A DNA stretch of 64,000 nt, from NCBI RefSeq assembly GCF_019308285.1, contig NZ_WWEM01000012.1, positions 62,001-126,000 on the forward strand, in the 5' to 3' direction. Position 1 is the first letter of the stretch. Every line of letters starts with the position of its first letter. The DNA is from Flavobacterium quisquiliarum. Its GTDB lineage: Bacteria; Bacteroidota; Bacteroidia; Flavobacteriales; Flavobacteriaceae. The notes under the pieces are model-generated. The model did no database searches. It was not told the DNA's origin and saw only the letters and a program-made list of their open reading frames with translations. This document shows, one piece after another, positions 1-10,900 of this stretch. Made by a program: the position numbers and the translations under genes.

Positions 1-218
1 GGAATCTTTGCTGCTTTTGATAATAGTAAATCCTGTTCTGTCGACTTCGTAGTGAGCCTTAAGGTATTAATCTGAATATTTTGCTGTTTTGCATAAGCGA
101 TACACTGTTCAAGATTCCATACTTTTGGCAATTGATTCTGTTCAGTCGTTTGTGCAATACTATCTGACGTATGAACAAACAAAATCACCATTAAAGTATT
201 TATCATAAATAACCTCAT
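1..218 (-). CDS. TolC-family outer membrane efflux protein, N-terminal part
   Basis: The window edge cuts this gene, so only the first 72 codons are present, starting at an ATG (positions 216-218). The translation has a short hydrophobic leader (about residues 4-22, ending near IAQT) followed by WNLEQCIAYAKQQNIQIN. That W-x-LEQCI-x-YA pattern is the typical start of the first helical repeat in Bacteroidota TolC-like proteins, which form the outer-membrane channel of tripartite efflux pumps. Pump partners (membrane-fusion and RND or ABC components) would be expected beyond the left edge and cannot be seen. The family call rests on this short motif plus the signal peptide. Confidence 0.7.
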   Translation of the reverse strand, partial: MRLFMINTLMVILFVHTSDSIAQTTEQNQLPKVWNLEQCIAYAKQQNIQINTLRLTTKSTEQDLLLSKAAKI

Positions 219-457
219 ACTGAATTTAATTTAAATTGAAAAAATAAATTATAACCTGAGACTTAAATAATAAAAAATGCTTTAAAAGGTATTATGAATT
301 TGATTAAAAGGGGGATTCAAAAAATTATTCATAAATTTTGGTAGGAAAACGAATAACTCTATCAAATATAGTGATTATTTGAATACTCTTAACTATTTAA
401 AGCTAAGTTTTTTATCCTAAAAAAGTAGGATTAAATATGTAATCCTAAGCAATTGCT
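219..457. other. Intergenic region between the TolC-like gene start and the esterase end
   Basis: About 240 AT-rich bases holding the presumed promoter of the leftward TolC-like gene and the 3' end of the leftward esterase transcript. I see no convincing hairpin terminator, small gene or repeat. Confidence 0.4.
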
Positions 458-1279
458 TTATAGTTTCTGATTATTGAAGTAATTTTCGAAGAGCACCAAT
501 TGATTTGACAAAGCTTTGCTCCAATATTCAGTATCGTGTTTTCCTAAAGATTCTGTATAAGAATGTTCAACTCCATTTTTAGTCAACAAGAAATGAAAGT
601 TTCGATTCATATCAATCATTTGTTCATCTTCGGTACCACAATCAAAAATATAATATTGTTCAGAAGTCTTCATCTTCTCTGCCCTACTTTTTACTAAATA
701 TTCTGAAGGAAGTTTTTCAAAAGGTCCCAACACATCTTCTACCTGATAGTTTTTATAATTAACACCAAAATAAGTCAGATCTAAAGCACCGCAAGTACTC
801 CCTACAATCGAAAAATTCTGCGTGTAATTTAATCCTACATTCAAAGCTCCAAATCCCCCCATGCTCCAGCCTAAAATTCCGCGCCATTTTCGATTTTTCA
901 TTGTTGGAAAATTTGAATCTATATAAGCAACAAGCTCTTTTCCAATAAATGTTGAATACTGAGATTTTTGATTGAGATTACTATCAACATACCAGCTGTT
1001 AAAATTACCATCGGGTAGTATGTAAATTGTCTGAAACTTTTCGGATTTCAGTAATAATTCAGGAATGTCTTCTTTATAAGTTCTGTTGGGATTTCCGCTG
1101 TATCCATGAAGAATATAAACGGTTTTATAAAGTTTTTCCACTTTTATTTCAGGAGTAATAATGATCGTTTCGATCTCTTTTTCCATTTTTGGACTATAAA
1201 TCTTTTTCGAAACAATTCTCTGTGCCGACAAAAAACAGGAAACAAAACTAAAGATGATAATAAATATTGCTTTCATCAT
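458..1279 (-). CDS. Secreted esterase, alpha/beta hydrolase (esterase D / PF00756-like)
   Basis: A 273-residue protein starting with two consecutive ATG codons and a signal peptide (hydrophobic residues 5-18, ending LSAQ). Residues 55-61 carry the oxyanion-side motif YILHGYS. The nucleophile elbow GWSMGGFG places the serine at S139. DCGTED near residues 213-218 is the likely acid loop and GKHDTEYW gives the histidine at H248. The order Ser-Asp-His and the length fit the putative-esterase family that includes esterase D, feruloyl esterases and enterochelin esterases. It probably hydrolyses a small ester in the periplasm or outside the cell; the substrate is unknown. The gene lies 71 bases downstream of the Crp-like gene on the same strand and could share its transcript. 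Confidence 0.8.
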   Translation of the reverse strand: MMKAIFIIIFSFVSCFLSAQRIVSKKIYSPKMEKEIETIIITPEIKVEKLYKTVYILHGYSGNPNRTYKEDIPELLLKSEKFQTIYILPDGNFNSWYVDSNLNQKSQYSTFIGKELVAYIDSNFPTMKNRKWRGILGWSMGGFGALNVGLNYTQNFSIVGSTCGALDLTYFGVNYKNYQVEDVLGPFEKLPSEYLVKSRAEKMKTSEQYYIFDCGTEDEQMIDMNRNFHFLLTKNGVEHSYTESLGKHDTEYWSKALSNQLVLFENYFNNQKL

Positions 1280-1350
1280 AAAATATTTTAAAATTAGAAA
1301 GCAAAGTTCGTCCTCAAAAAAATGAAAAGAATTTACAAATGTTGACGAAA

Positions 1351-1923
1351 CTATAAATTTAATTCTTTACGAATCCGGCTTAATTGTGTGGGAGTAATAC
1401 CAAGATAGGAAGCAATTTCATGTTGTTTAAGACGATCGAAAAGTTTTTCGTTTTGATACAATGTAATGTAACGCTGTTTTGCGGTTTCTGATTTTAAATT
1501 AATCTCCAGAGGTTCCTTTTTTACCACCCAATTCTTTTCAAGATAAGCTATTTGAAATAATGCAAGATCGTGATGTTCAGAAATCAATTTCCTAAATGTT
1601 TCAGCTGGATACATAATTACCTCTGAATCTTCCAATGCTCTGATTGAAAAATGGCTAGGAATTCCTTGTATAATAGAAGAAACTGAAGCACAGAAACTAT
1701 TCTCTTCAAAAAACAGCTTATAAATTATTTTGCCACCTTCATCAATTGTATAATACCCCAATAATCCTGATTTTACAAAATAATAGTATCGGGCAAGATC
1801 TCCCTCCCTTAATATAATTTCATTTTTCTTGAAAGATTTCTCAGAAGAGATTCCTTTTAAAATTTCAATAGTAAGAGGAGATAATTGATGGTAAGAGTTT
1901 ATTTGACTAATGAATTCATCCAT
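1351..1923 (-). CDS. Crp/Fnr-family transcriptional regulator
   Basis: An N-terminal cyclic-nucleotide-binding-type beta-barrel (about residues 15-120, with EGDLARYYYFVKSG as the barrel signature) is followed by a C-terminal winged helix-turn-helix (HEIASYLGITPTQLSRIRKEL). This is the layout of the short Bacteroidota Crp/Fnr regulators, which often lack conserved cAMP contacts. I place the start at the ATG ending at 1923 (MDEFISQINSYHQLSP), where family similarity begins. An upstream ATG ending at 1971 would add 16 residues and overlap the preceding gene by 17 bases. The gene follows the TPR/HTH regulator directly and is probably cotranscribed with it. Target genes are unknown. Confidence 0.85.
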   Translation of the reverse strand: MDEFISQINSYHQLSPLTIEILKGISSEKSFKKNEIILREGDLARYYYFVKSGLLGYYTIDEGGKIIYKLFFEENSFCASVSSIIQGIPSHFSIRALEDSEVIMYPAETFRKLISEHHDLALFQIAYLEKNWVVKKEPLEINLKSETAKQRYITLYQNEKLFDRLKQHEIASYLGITPTQLSRIRKELNL

Positions 1924-1954
1924 AATTTTAGGATTATATGCTTCAAGATTTTCT

Positions 1955-3676
1955 TTAACTGTTATAATCAATTATTTCAAACAAAAGATCATATTTATCT
2001 CCTAATTTTTTCTTTAATCGCTGTTTGCTTTTTTTGACTGCATCAACTGTAACACCTAACAAATTAGACATCTCATAATAGTTAAGATTTAATTTTTCAA
2101 GCATTATTATTTTAAGATTCGATTCTTTTAACTCAGGAAAATTTTCCATTATAGTATTATAAAAATAACTGTGCTGTTTTATAAACTCTTGTTTAAAAGC
2201 GCTCCAATTTTCATCTGTCATAAGATGTGAACTAAGCATTTCCCTAAGCTTACTTTTATCTTCTTCGGACTGCTTTGCCGCAAAACTTTTAATGCCTTCA
2301 AGTTCATCCTCTAAACTTAATATTTGTTTATCTTTATTTTGAAGATTCTCGGCATAGCTATCGATATTAGAACTTGCATCTTTAAGCTTTTCTTCAAAAA
2401 TTAAACGATCACTTTCATATTCTTCCACCTTTACTCTTTTTGTATCTAATCTTTTAACTAAAAAACTATAGGCTATTGCACTTGACAGTATCGTTGAGAT
2501 TAAAATTAAAATACTGATATTTCTAATTCTTTCACCTTGTTCTAATTGTGATCGAATCTGTTTAGTTTCATTTTCATATTTGTTTTTCTGAATAAGCCAA
2601 TTTGATCTTCTCAATACAGTATTTCCATTTGTTTTAAGTAAATACTCATCAAGTTGCTTTAGCTGTCGTCTCAAAATCAATTCTTTTTGAATATTTCCAT
2701 TTAAAAGCATAAGCTTTAATTCGATTACTTCCTTTAAAGAACTTCTGTAGTAGGACTTAGTACTGGCAATCTCGCCCGCTCTTTCCAAAATTTTTTCAGC
2801 TTCGTTTTTATTATTTAATTTAAGCTGAATTTTTGCTAATAATATTGAGGCGTACATCTCATTTTTTTCACTTTTAAACTTTTGAGAATGTCTTACATCC
2901 TGTTTTAAAAGATTTACAGCAGTATTTATATCTCCTTTTTTTTCATAAATAAGTGCTTTATCACCTAAGATTTTAGCATATCTAATACTATCACCTATTT
3001 TTAATGCCATAGCCTTAGATTTATCAAAATAGTGCATGGCATTTGTAAAGTCTTTCTTTTTAAAATAACAGTTACCAATTGCGTTTAAAACACTTGCAGA
3101 TTCTGAAGAAGGTTTTTTCATGTACTGCATTGATTTTTTTAAAAAAATTAAAGCAGACTCATCTTCTACAGTAAACATAATCCATCCAAAAAATTGAAAA
3201 GTTTCTGCTGGTAAAATCATTTCAGAAGCATCGATCTGATTAGTTTCTTCCATAGTTTTAAGAACTATCGGAATAAGTTTGTCTATCTGACAATAAAAAT
3301 ATAAGTACTTGGAATAGTTTAACTGCGTCCAGATGATAAGACTTAAATCCTTGCTCTTTTTAGCTTCCTGAATAGATTCTAAATAATAATGCTCACTTTT
3401 GGGGTTTATTCTATCAAAGAAAGCAGAATAAGCATTTGCCAACAGTGCATGGTATAAAATATTGTTTTTTTTATCGGATGATCTACTTAAAAAGGCCAGT
3501 CTTTTTTTTACTACCGAAGTGTCTTCTTTCTTTGGATTATTCTCTTTTACTATTATAGATTCTATATCCGTTAAATCTGCAGATGTAGGGTACAGCTTTT
3601 GAGATTGTAATTTTGTAAAAAAAACAAAGGCACATAACACAAAAAAGAGTCTATTTTTTTTTGTAAAGAAAGTCAT
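1955..3676 (-). CDS. TPR-repeat membrane protein with C-terminal helix-turn-helix
   Basis: 573 residues. An N-terminal signal peptide or anchor (residues 8-24) precedes TPR-like helical repeats (about 60-330, for example GNCYFKKKDFTNAMHYFDKS). A single transmembrane segment follows near residues 383-405 (ISILILISTILSSAIAYSFL), then a coiled coil (about 410-470). The C-terminal DNA-binding helix-turn-helix contains NLNYYEMSNLLGVTVDAVKK. This is a known Bacteroidota architecture: a periplasmic TPR sensor joined through the membrane to a cytoplasmic LuxR-like HTH. The signal sensed is unknown. The adjacent Crp-like regulator, immediately downstream on the same strand, suggests a joint regulatory unit. 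Confidence 0.75.
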   Translation of the reverse strand: MTFFTKKNRLFFVLCAFVFFTKLQSQKLYPTSADLTDIESIIVKENNPKKEDTSVVKKRLAFLSRSSDKKNNILYHALLANAYSAFFDRINPKSEHYYLESIQEAKKSKDLSLIIWTQLNYSKYLYFYCQIDKLIPIVLKTMEETNQIDASEMILPAETFQFFGWIMFTVEDESALIFLKKSMQYMKKPSSESASVLNAIGNCYFKKKDFTNAMHYFDKSKAMALKIGDSIRYAKILGDKALIYEKKGDINTAVNLLKQDVRHSQKFKSEKNEMYASILLAKIQLKLNNKNEAEKILERAGEIASTKSYYRSSLKEVIELKLMLLNGNIQKELILRRQLKQLDEYLLKTNGNTVLRRSNWLIQKNKYENETKQIRSQLEQGERIRNISILILISTILSSAIAYSFLVKRLDTKRVKVEEYESDRLIFEEKLKDASSNIDSYAENLQNKDKQILSLEDELEGIKSFAAKQSEEDKSKLREMLSSHLMTDENWSAFKQEFIKQHSYFYNTIMENFPELKESNLKIIMLEKLNLNYYEMSNLLGVTVDAVKKSKQRLKKKLGDKYDLLFEIIDYNS

Positions 3677-3837
3677 TTTGGAAACGGGGCTTATTGAGGT
3701 GCTAAATTAAAAAATATAGATTTTATTTTATAAAAAAATTAACATAAAACTACTTTAACAATTGCTTTATACCTCTAACCTAGCTCTAATTCTAGATTTG
3801 GCTAGACTTCTTTCTTTCGATTTAAGATATTTTGAAA

Positions 3838-3870
3838 TAAAAAAACAACCTGATTAAGGTTGTTTTTTTA
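3838..3870 (-). terminator. Rho-independent terminator after the beta-barrel gene
   Basis: Perfect hairpin AAAACAACCT-gatta-AGGTTGTTTT flanked by A and T runs, about 150 bases downstream of the stop of the leftward beta-barrel gene that ends at 4016. The rest of the 3677-4015 gap shows nothing else. Confidence 0.75.
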
Positions 3871-4015
3871 TTATTTGATATTAATTTTTTGATGTAATTA
3901 TGGAATCAATTAACCGCCAAAACGTCTCATAAATTATCCTTAATCTCTATTTTTAAGTTATTACATTTAATTATCATGATTACAAATAATTTTTGACATT
4001 CTTCTTAAAAACAAA

Positions 4016-4849
4016 TTATTTAAAATTCCACCCTAATGTCAAACCAAATGCTGCCGGTGTAATTTTAGCATTTTGTTCAGTACTATACAAACCATTGACC
4101 TTTCTATCATTGGTTGATGTTGGATTAAATCCTACGTAAGACTGATTATTTTTTTGGTCAAGTATCGTTCCATGTCCTTTTTCGAGAAACATTGCCACAT
4201 ATAAAGAATTCTTTTTTACGATATCAAATGTAAATCCAAACTCAAAAGAACTCATAAAAATTCCTTTTGTTTCATATTCCCCTGATGCTGCATAACTGCT
4301 CTCCTGTCCTATTCCATATTCAGGTAAATCATCAATTGTCAAATTAAAATCAGGATAATAAGCAGTACCATTTACATTATCCGCAGTTGCTTTTATTTTA
4401 TAACTAACAGGCAAAAAATACTTTACTCCTGCTCTAAAATTAAAATCGATTCCTTTATTGATGTTCATTTTTAATTGCAAAAAAAGCGGAATCTGAACGG
4501 CTTGTAATGTTTGTTTTTCTTTATAATTACTGGTAGTAACATTGTAAATAAATGCCGAACCAGAAGCATCTACTTCATAATTTGTTAGTGTGCTGGAAGG
4601 AGAAACCAAAGACAGGTTTTGCTTGTATTGCGAAAATTCTATTCCTGAACCAATTCCGATATTTTTTGTAAAGGAATAGATATATCCTGCTTTTACAGCT
4701 CCTCCCATTTTAGTTTCGGCTATTGTTCCATCTACATTACTTTCAAGATTACCTGCTCCAGCTTGTACGCCTATATAAAATTGAGCATTAGCAACTGTAG
4801 AAAATAGTATTAATATAATTCCTAAAATGTGTTTACTATTAAATTTCAT
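4016..4849 (-). CDS. Outer membrane beta-barrel protein (PF13568-like)
   Basis: 277 residues from the preferred ATG ending at 4849, which opens directly into a signal peptide (MKFNSKHILGIILILFSTVA, cleavage near ANAQF). A longer reading from 4885 would put 12 polar residues ahead of it. The mature part alternates polar and aromatic residues in beta-strands and ends in aromatic GLTLGWNFK, as Bacteroidota OMP_b-brl proteins do. It lies 71 bases downstream of the giant surface-protein gene on the same strand, so it may be coexpressed with it. It is not a recognisable PorP/SprF protein, the usual partner of SprB-type adhesins. Function beyond being a membrane barrel is not evident. Confidence 0.75.
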   Translation of the reverse strand: MKFNSKHILGIILILFSTVANAQFYIGVQAGAGNLESNVDGTIAETKMGGAVKAGYIYSFTKNIGIGSGIEFSQYKQNLSLVSPSSTLTNYEVDASGSAFIYNVTTSNYKEKQTLQAVQIPLFLQLKMNINKGIDFNFRAGVKYFLPVSYKIKATADNVNGTAYYPDFNLTIDDLPEYGIGQESSYAASGEYETKGIFMSSFEFGFTFDIVKKNSLYVAMFLEKGHGTILDQKNNQSYVGFNPTSTNDRKVNGLYSTEQNAKITPAAFGLTLGWNFK

Positions 4850-4920
4850 GTATATTATTTTTTTACCAGAATAATCAATCCCCATTTAATAAAAATGGGG
4901 ACTTCATACTCTTTCATTAT

Positions 4921-7900
4921 TTAGTTTTTCACTAAAAGGTTTTTTGTAAATGTTTTACCATTTGCTAAAGTCATCCTAACAATATAGATACCTTCAACTG
5001 CTGGAGCCAGTAAAGTTGTCTCGTTTTCATTAGTTGATTTTTGATCTACCAATGATCCGCTTATTCCAAATACCTCAACGCGGGCATTTATCATTTTAGC
5101 AGCTTCCAAATTGGTAATCAATTGATAACTAGCATTAGGTCTAACAGGATTAGGATAAATTCTAATTGTTTCCAATGTTCCTGTTGAAGATATAGTTAAT
5201 GGACAAGACGTTATTACTGTTCCGTCTAATTTTGTTGCAACTGCGTAATATGTACCATTTAAACCTCCAACTTCTTTATAATATTGCAAAGTTTGACCTA
5301 CAACCAGAATTCCGTCTTTGTACCAAGTATACGATTTAAATTCTTTTGAACTATTGTCAAAGAAAATAACATTATCAAACTGTTGCTTGATCAAATTTGG
5401 TTGGCTATTTAAAACTGGCAATACTATAGTTTCAGCAGCATTGTAATTGTTATTACCCGCCTGTGAAGCTGAAACAGTTCCTGAACCAGGATTATTAAAA
5501 ATCAACTCATCATTAGAAATTGTTACCACATTTTCATTAGAAGAAACATAACTTATCGGTAAACCACTATTCGAAGTAGCCGTTAAAATACTTGTCGTTG
5601 CTCCTTCACAATTTGAAACTAAAGTTTGGTTCCAGGTAATTACCTGATCTGCTTTGGTAATTTCAAAGTCTTTGCCATTATAGGTAATCGAATAATTGTT
5701 ACCTGCAGTCAAGGTTCCTAGTCCTATTGCATAAGTTCCTGTATTCTCTCCAATTGTTCTTTTTAAAACACCTGAGAAAGTATCATTTCTAACTAAACCA
5801 GGTAAAACCGAATAGGTTAAAGCTGGATCTACTGTTCCATAAACTTTTGTTTGAAAAGCATCTGCCGTTACGGTGATTGGTTTTGCTGTGATAGCAAAGG
5901 TATCTGAACCTGTTAAAGTTACAAGATAGTTAGATCCTGCTGTTAAACTGCCAATAGTATAAGTATAAGTTCCAACATTCTCACCGTTTGCTCTGCTTAA
6001 ATTACCGCTGAAAGTATTTCCAGTTAATAAAGTTTCGCTTGAAGTATAAGTGAAAACAGAATCTGCATCACCATATACTTTTGTTTGTGAAGCATCTGCT
6101 GTTACTGTTATTTCTCTTGGTGTAATTTCAAAATCTTTACTTTCAAAAGTAATGGTGTAATTAGATCCGACGCTCAAATCTCCTTGTTTGATAGCATAAG
6201 AACCTACATTCTCTCCAATTGTTCTTTCTAAAGCTCCTGTGAAAGTATCATTTCCTACTAAAGCTGGTGAAACCGCATAAGTAAGAACTGGATCTGTTGT
6301 TCCATAAACTTTCTTTTGAGAAGCATCAGTCGTTACTGTAATAGGTTTTACTGTAATCGCATAATCTTTACTTGTATAATTAATAGCGTAATTAGATCCT
6401 GCGCTCAAAGTTCCTTGCCCTATTGCGTAAATACCAACATTTTCTCCCGAAACTCTGGATAAAGTTCCCGTAAATGAATCTCCGTTTTCTAAAGCTGGTG
6501 TGAATGAATACGTCAAAGCGGCATCATTATCTCCATATACTTTAGTTTGCGAATCGGCAGTAACTGCAATTGTTTTGGCAGTAATTTCAAAGTCTTTACC
6601 TGTATAGGTAATTGCATAGTTGGTACCTGCTGTTAAGGTTCCTTGTCCTATTGAATAAGTTCCTACATTTTCTCCAATTGCTCTTTCTAAAACTCCAGAA
6701 AAAGTATCATTTCCGACTAAACCAGGAGAAACCGAATAAGTTAAAATCGGATCTGTTGTTCCGTATACTTTTATTTGGGAGGCATCAGCAGTTACTGTGA
6801 TTGGTTTTGCTGTAATAGCGAAGGTATTTGAACCAACCAAAGTGACAACATAATTCGATCCTGCTGTTAAACTGCCAATAGTATAAGTGTAAGTTCCAAC
6901 ATTCTCGCCGTTTACTCTGCTTAAGCTTCCGCTAAAAGTATCTCCAGTTACCAAAGCTTCGCTTGAAGTATAGGCAAAAACAGGATCAGCATCACCATAT
7001 ATTTTTGTTTGTAAAGCATTAGCTGTTACCGTGATTTCTTTTGGTGTAATTTCAAAATCTTTACTTTCAAAAGTCATTGTATAATTTGCTCCTGCACTCA
7101 AACTTCCTTGTTTGATGGCATAAGTTCCGATATTCTGTCCAACTTCTCTGGATAAAGCTCCTGTGAAAGTATCATTTCCTACTAAAGCTGGTGAAACCGA
7201 ATAGCTAAAAACTGGATCTGTTGTTCCGTATACTTTTGTTTGAGAAGCATTCGTAGTTACAGTAATAGCTTTTGGTGTTATTGTGTAATCTCCACCAATA
7301 TAATTAACACTATAGTTAGAACCTGCGCTCAAACTTCCTTTTGTAATAGCATAATTACCAATATTCTCTCCCGAAACTCTGGATAAAGTTCCTGTGAATG
7401 CATCTCCACTTTTTAAAGCTGGTGTGAATGAATACGTTAAAGCGGCATCATTTTCTCCATACACTTTAGTTTGTGAATCAGCAGTGACTGTAATTGTCTT
7501 CGCAGTAATTGCAAAATCTTTACCAATATAAGTAATGGCATAATTAGTACCTGCGGTCAACGTTCCTTGACCTATGGCATAAGTCCCTACATTTTCTCCT
7601 GTTATTCTTTCTAAAACACCTGAGAAAACATCATTTCCAACTAAACTTGGTGAAACAGAGTAAGTAAGAGCTGGGTCTGTTGCTCCATATACTTTTGTTT
7701 GAGAATCATCTACCGTTACTGTGATTGGTTTTGCCGTAATTTTAAAATCATTAGCAACATAGGTAAGACTATAATTAGCACCTGCACTCAATGTTCCCTG
7801 TGCAATTTTATAAGTTCCTACGTTTTCTCCTGTTATTCTTTCTAAAGTACCTGTGAATGAATCTCCAGTTACTAAAGCAGGAGCAACAGTGTAGGTCAAA

Positions 7901-10900
7901 GCTGGTTCCACTGCACCATATACTTTTGCTTGTGAAGCATCAGCAGTTACCGTGATTGTCTTTGATGTAATTTCACCTATTTGTCCTGAAACAGTCTGAG
8001 AATTTAAAATATAATTCGAAACATCATTTCCACTAATTGTTAAGTTTTCAACTGTTATAGTTTTATTTGTTCCTACATTTTTAGTATCATATGCTCCTGA
8101 TGACGAATTGCTTACAGTTACATTTTCATTTACTTCAATTCCTGTGATTTCAAAATTAGCAGCGGTTAAAACTGCATTAGTTGTTCCGTCAAAGATTTTG
8201 GTTGCATTTCCTTTCAATGAAACCTCTATTTCTTTAAGTTTCACTTCTGCTATATTAGCTACTAAAGTGGTTGCACTTAATACATAGTTTTTAGAAGCAG
8301 TTCCGGATAGTTTTAAATTGTTAATAGTAACTTGCTTGTTTACTCCAACATTTTTATTATCTAAATCACCGGCAGCAGGATTATCTACTAGTACATTATC
8401 ACCAGCAACAACTCCTTCCAAAGCAAAATTATTAGCATTTAACGCTATAACAGCATTGGCATTATAAACTTTTGATATTTCACCTTGTACTACCGCATTT
8501 ATAGTTTTTGGTTCTATAATTAAATCGGCTTCAACTACTTTATCGTTATAATTTGGTTTGCTTAATACAGCATAAACCCTGTAAGTACCAACCTCAATTT
8601 TGTTGTTATTAGTATAATTTACAGATACCTGATTAGGAAGACTACCTTGAATCGCTAATGATTTTTCGCTTCCGTCATAAGTAAAGGTATTGGATGCCAG
8701 AACGAAATTATCTGTTAGATTGCCTTTTACAATTGTTAATTTAGCAATAAGCTGTTTGTTATTGTAATTTATTCCTCCGTTAATATTAACTGTAACATTA
8801 TAAGAGCCCACATTGATATTATCATTATTGGTATAAGTTACTGTAGCTCCATCAGGAAGTACTCCATCAATCGATAATCTTTTAGGAGTACCATCATAAA
8901 CTTCTTCTTTTTCTAATAAAAATATTCCACTTGGAAGATCCGTTTTATTAATTGTCATAGAAGTCGTCAATTCAAACGTGTTGTAATTAGAGCCTGAAAT
9001 TGTAGCTTTTACATTGTTATAAACACCCGCATTCTTTTGCGTGTTTGAGTAAACTACACTTACTCCTTCAGGCAAAGTTCCTGATACATCAGGATGTTTA
9101 TCAAAACCATCATAAGTAAATGTATTTGATGGAAATGAAATCCCTAAAAGGTCCTTTTTATTAATTTTAAGTGTATTAGACAATGTAATATCATTATAAT
9201 ATTCACCTCCGTTAATAATTGCTTTAACAATATAGTCACCTGCATTTATTTGTCCGTTTCCTTCATAAGACACAGTAGCTCCTGCTGGTAAAGCTGAAAC
9301 ATTTAGATATTTTGCAGCACCATCATAAGTGTATGTCTCTGGTTGTAAAGTGGCAGAAAAGTCTCCTTTTCCTACTGTAAGTTTAAAGCTTTTAGTTGCA
9401 GGAGCATAGATTTCATCTCCATTTTGCGCAACTGTTATTGTCGCTTGCCCAACCCCTACGATATGAATTTTGTTATCTTTTGTAATGGAAGCCACATTAG
9501 TATTACCGCTACTATAGGTAAGCGCTGAAAGGCCACTTGATGCTGTTCCAATTACAAAGTCAGCATCTGTATATTTTTTCGTGATATCATCGGCAGTAAT
9601 TGTTTGCATTACCTTAGACTCATAACATCCCATGTCTATGGTAGTGCTTTGAAAACGAGTGTTACCTGCAATATCTTTACTACCTCCAATTACTGTATCA
9701 TACAACGTATTATCTCCTTTGTTGACCGCCGCAGATGTTGTTTTTAAAGCAAAGTTAAATGCATTTGCATCAACAAAATCAGCAGGCTGTGCATAGAAAT
9801 TATTAGCTAATGTCATTGAAGTATATGAAGACTGAGCTTTAGACAGCAAAGAGTTTTTAATTGTAACTGTCCCTCCTTCTCTATTTATATCATTGTTACC
9901 CGGAGTATCTCTGAAAGCAGCATTAAATACTTCTAAGTTCGAAGCGCCAATGGTAAAAAGATGAGATGCATTAGTTATATCATCTCCAAAAGTAACATTA
10001 ACAATTTTTACAGTAGCAGCATTTACCCCTATCGAAGTACCAGTTGCTCCAGCATGATAAGCTGAATTACTATAAAAGAGTGTATTATATATTGAAACAT
10101 TAGAATTATCTGTAACATACATACCACCAGCTCTAAAACCTGAAGTGTTTTCTGAAAGAATACAGTTTTTTACAATAAGGTTAGAACTGTGTACACGTAT
10201 TCCTCCTCCATATTCTCTGGTAATAGCCTTTCCGTTTATTGTTACAGTTCCCTCTGTCGCATGTGCCGCGCTTGCCGCTGCACCTTTTACGATACTGAAA
10301 CCATCAATCTCGTTATTGCCTGTTGAATTAGATACCGTAATAATATGATTGATGATAGACTGCCCATCCAAAATCGTTTTATTCTCCTGAATACGTCTGT
10401 CCGTTAAACTCTCATCAGTGATATTTCCGTCAAAACCTCCATATAGTTTTACGCCGTCTAATAATAAGAAACTATTGTCTCTTCCTTCGTCAATAAAGTT
10501 GGAGTTATCTCTTGCGCTGTATTTTGGTGTATAAGTACCTTTAGCGACATAGATTTTATTTACAGTATTTGGTGTATTGTTATTTAGAATGGTAGCATGA
10601 CGTAAAGCTAATGACAAATCGTTTAACGCTAATTCCCATGTAGAACCATCACCGCCAACTGTTCCTTGTTTTACATACAATATGTTATTGGTCAACTTAG
10701 TATTAGGTACTATTTTTAAAGTTCCTGCTGCATAAATAAAACTATAATTATTAGAAGATAATCCGCCTGGTACTATACCATCGGTATAAATACCAACTTC
10801 TGTTTTACCTACTGCATTACCTGAATATGTAAGTGATCCTGTCAACTTCGTACGATCATCACCGTTAACAAAACCTGTATAGTTTACATCATAATCTGCA

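Noticed and set aside
4016..4849. PorP/SprF-type partner of the giant adhesin
   Set aside because: The length is near, but the PorP/SprF start (FSQFYxxPLYLNPA-type) is absent and the barrel pattern fits a generic OMP_b-brl protein.
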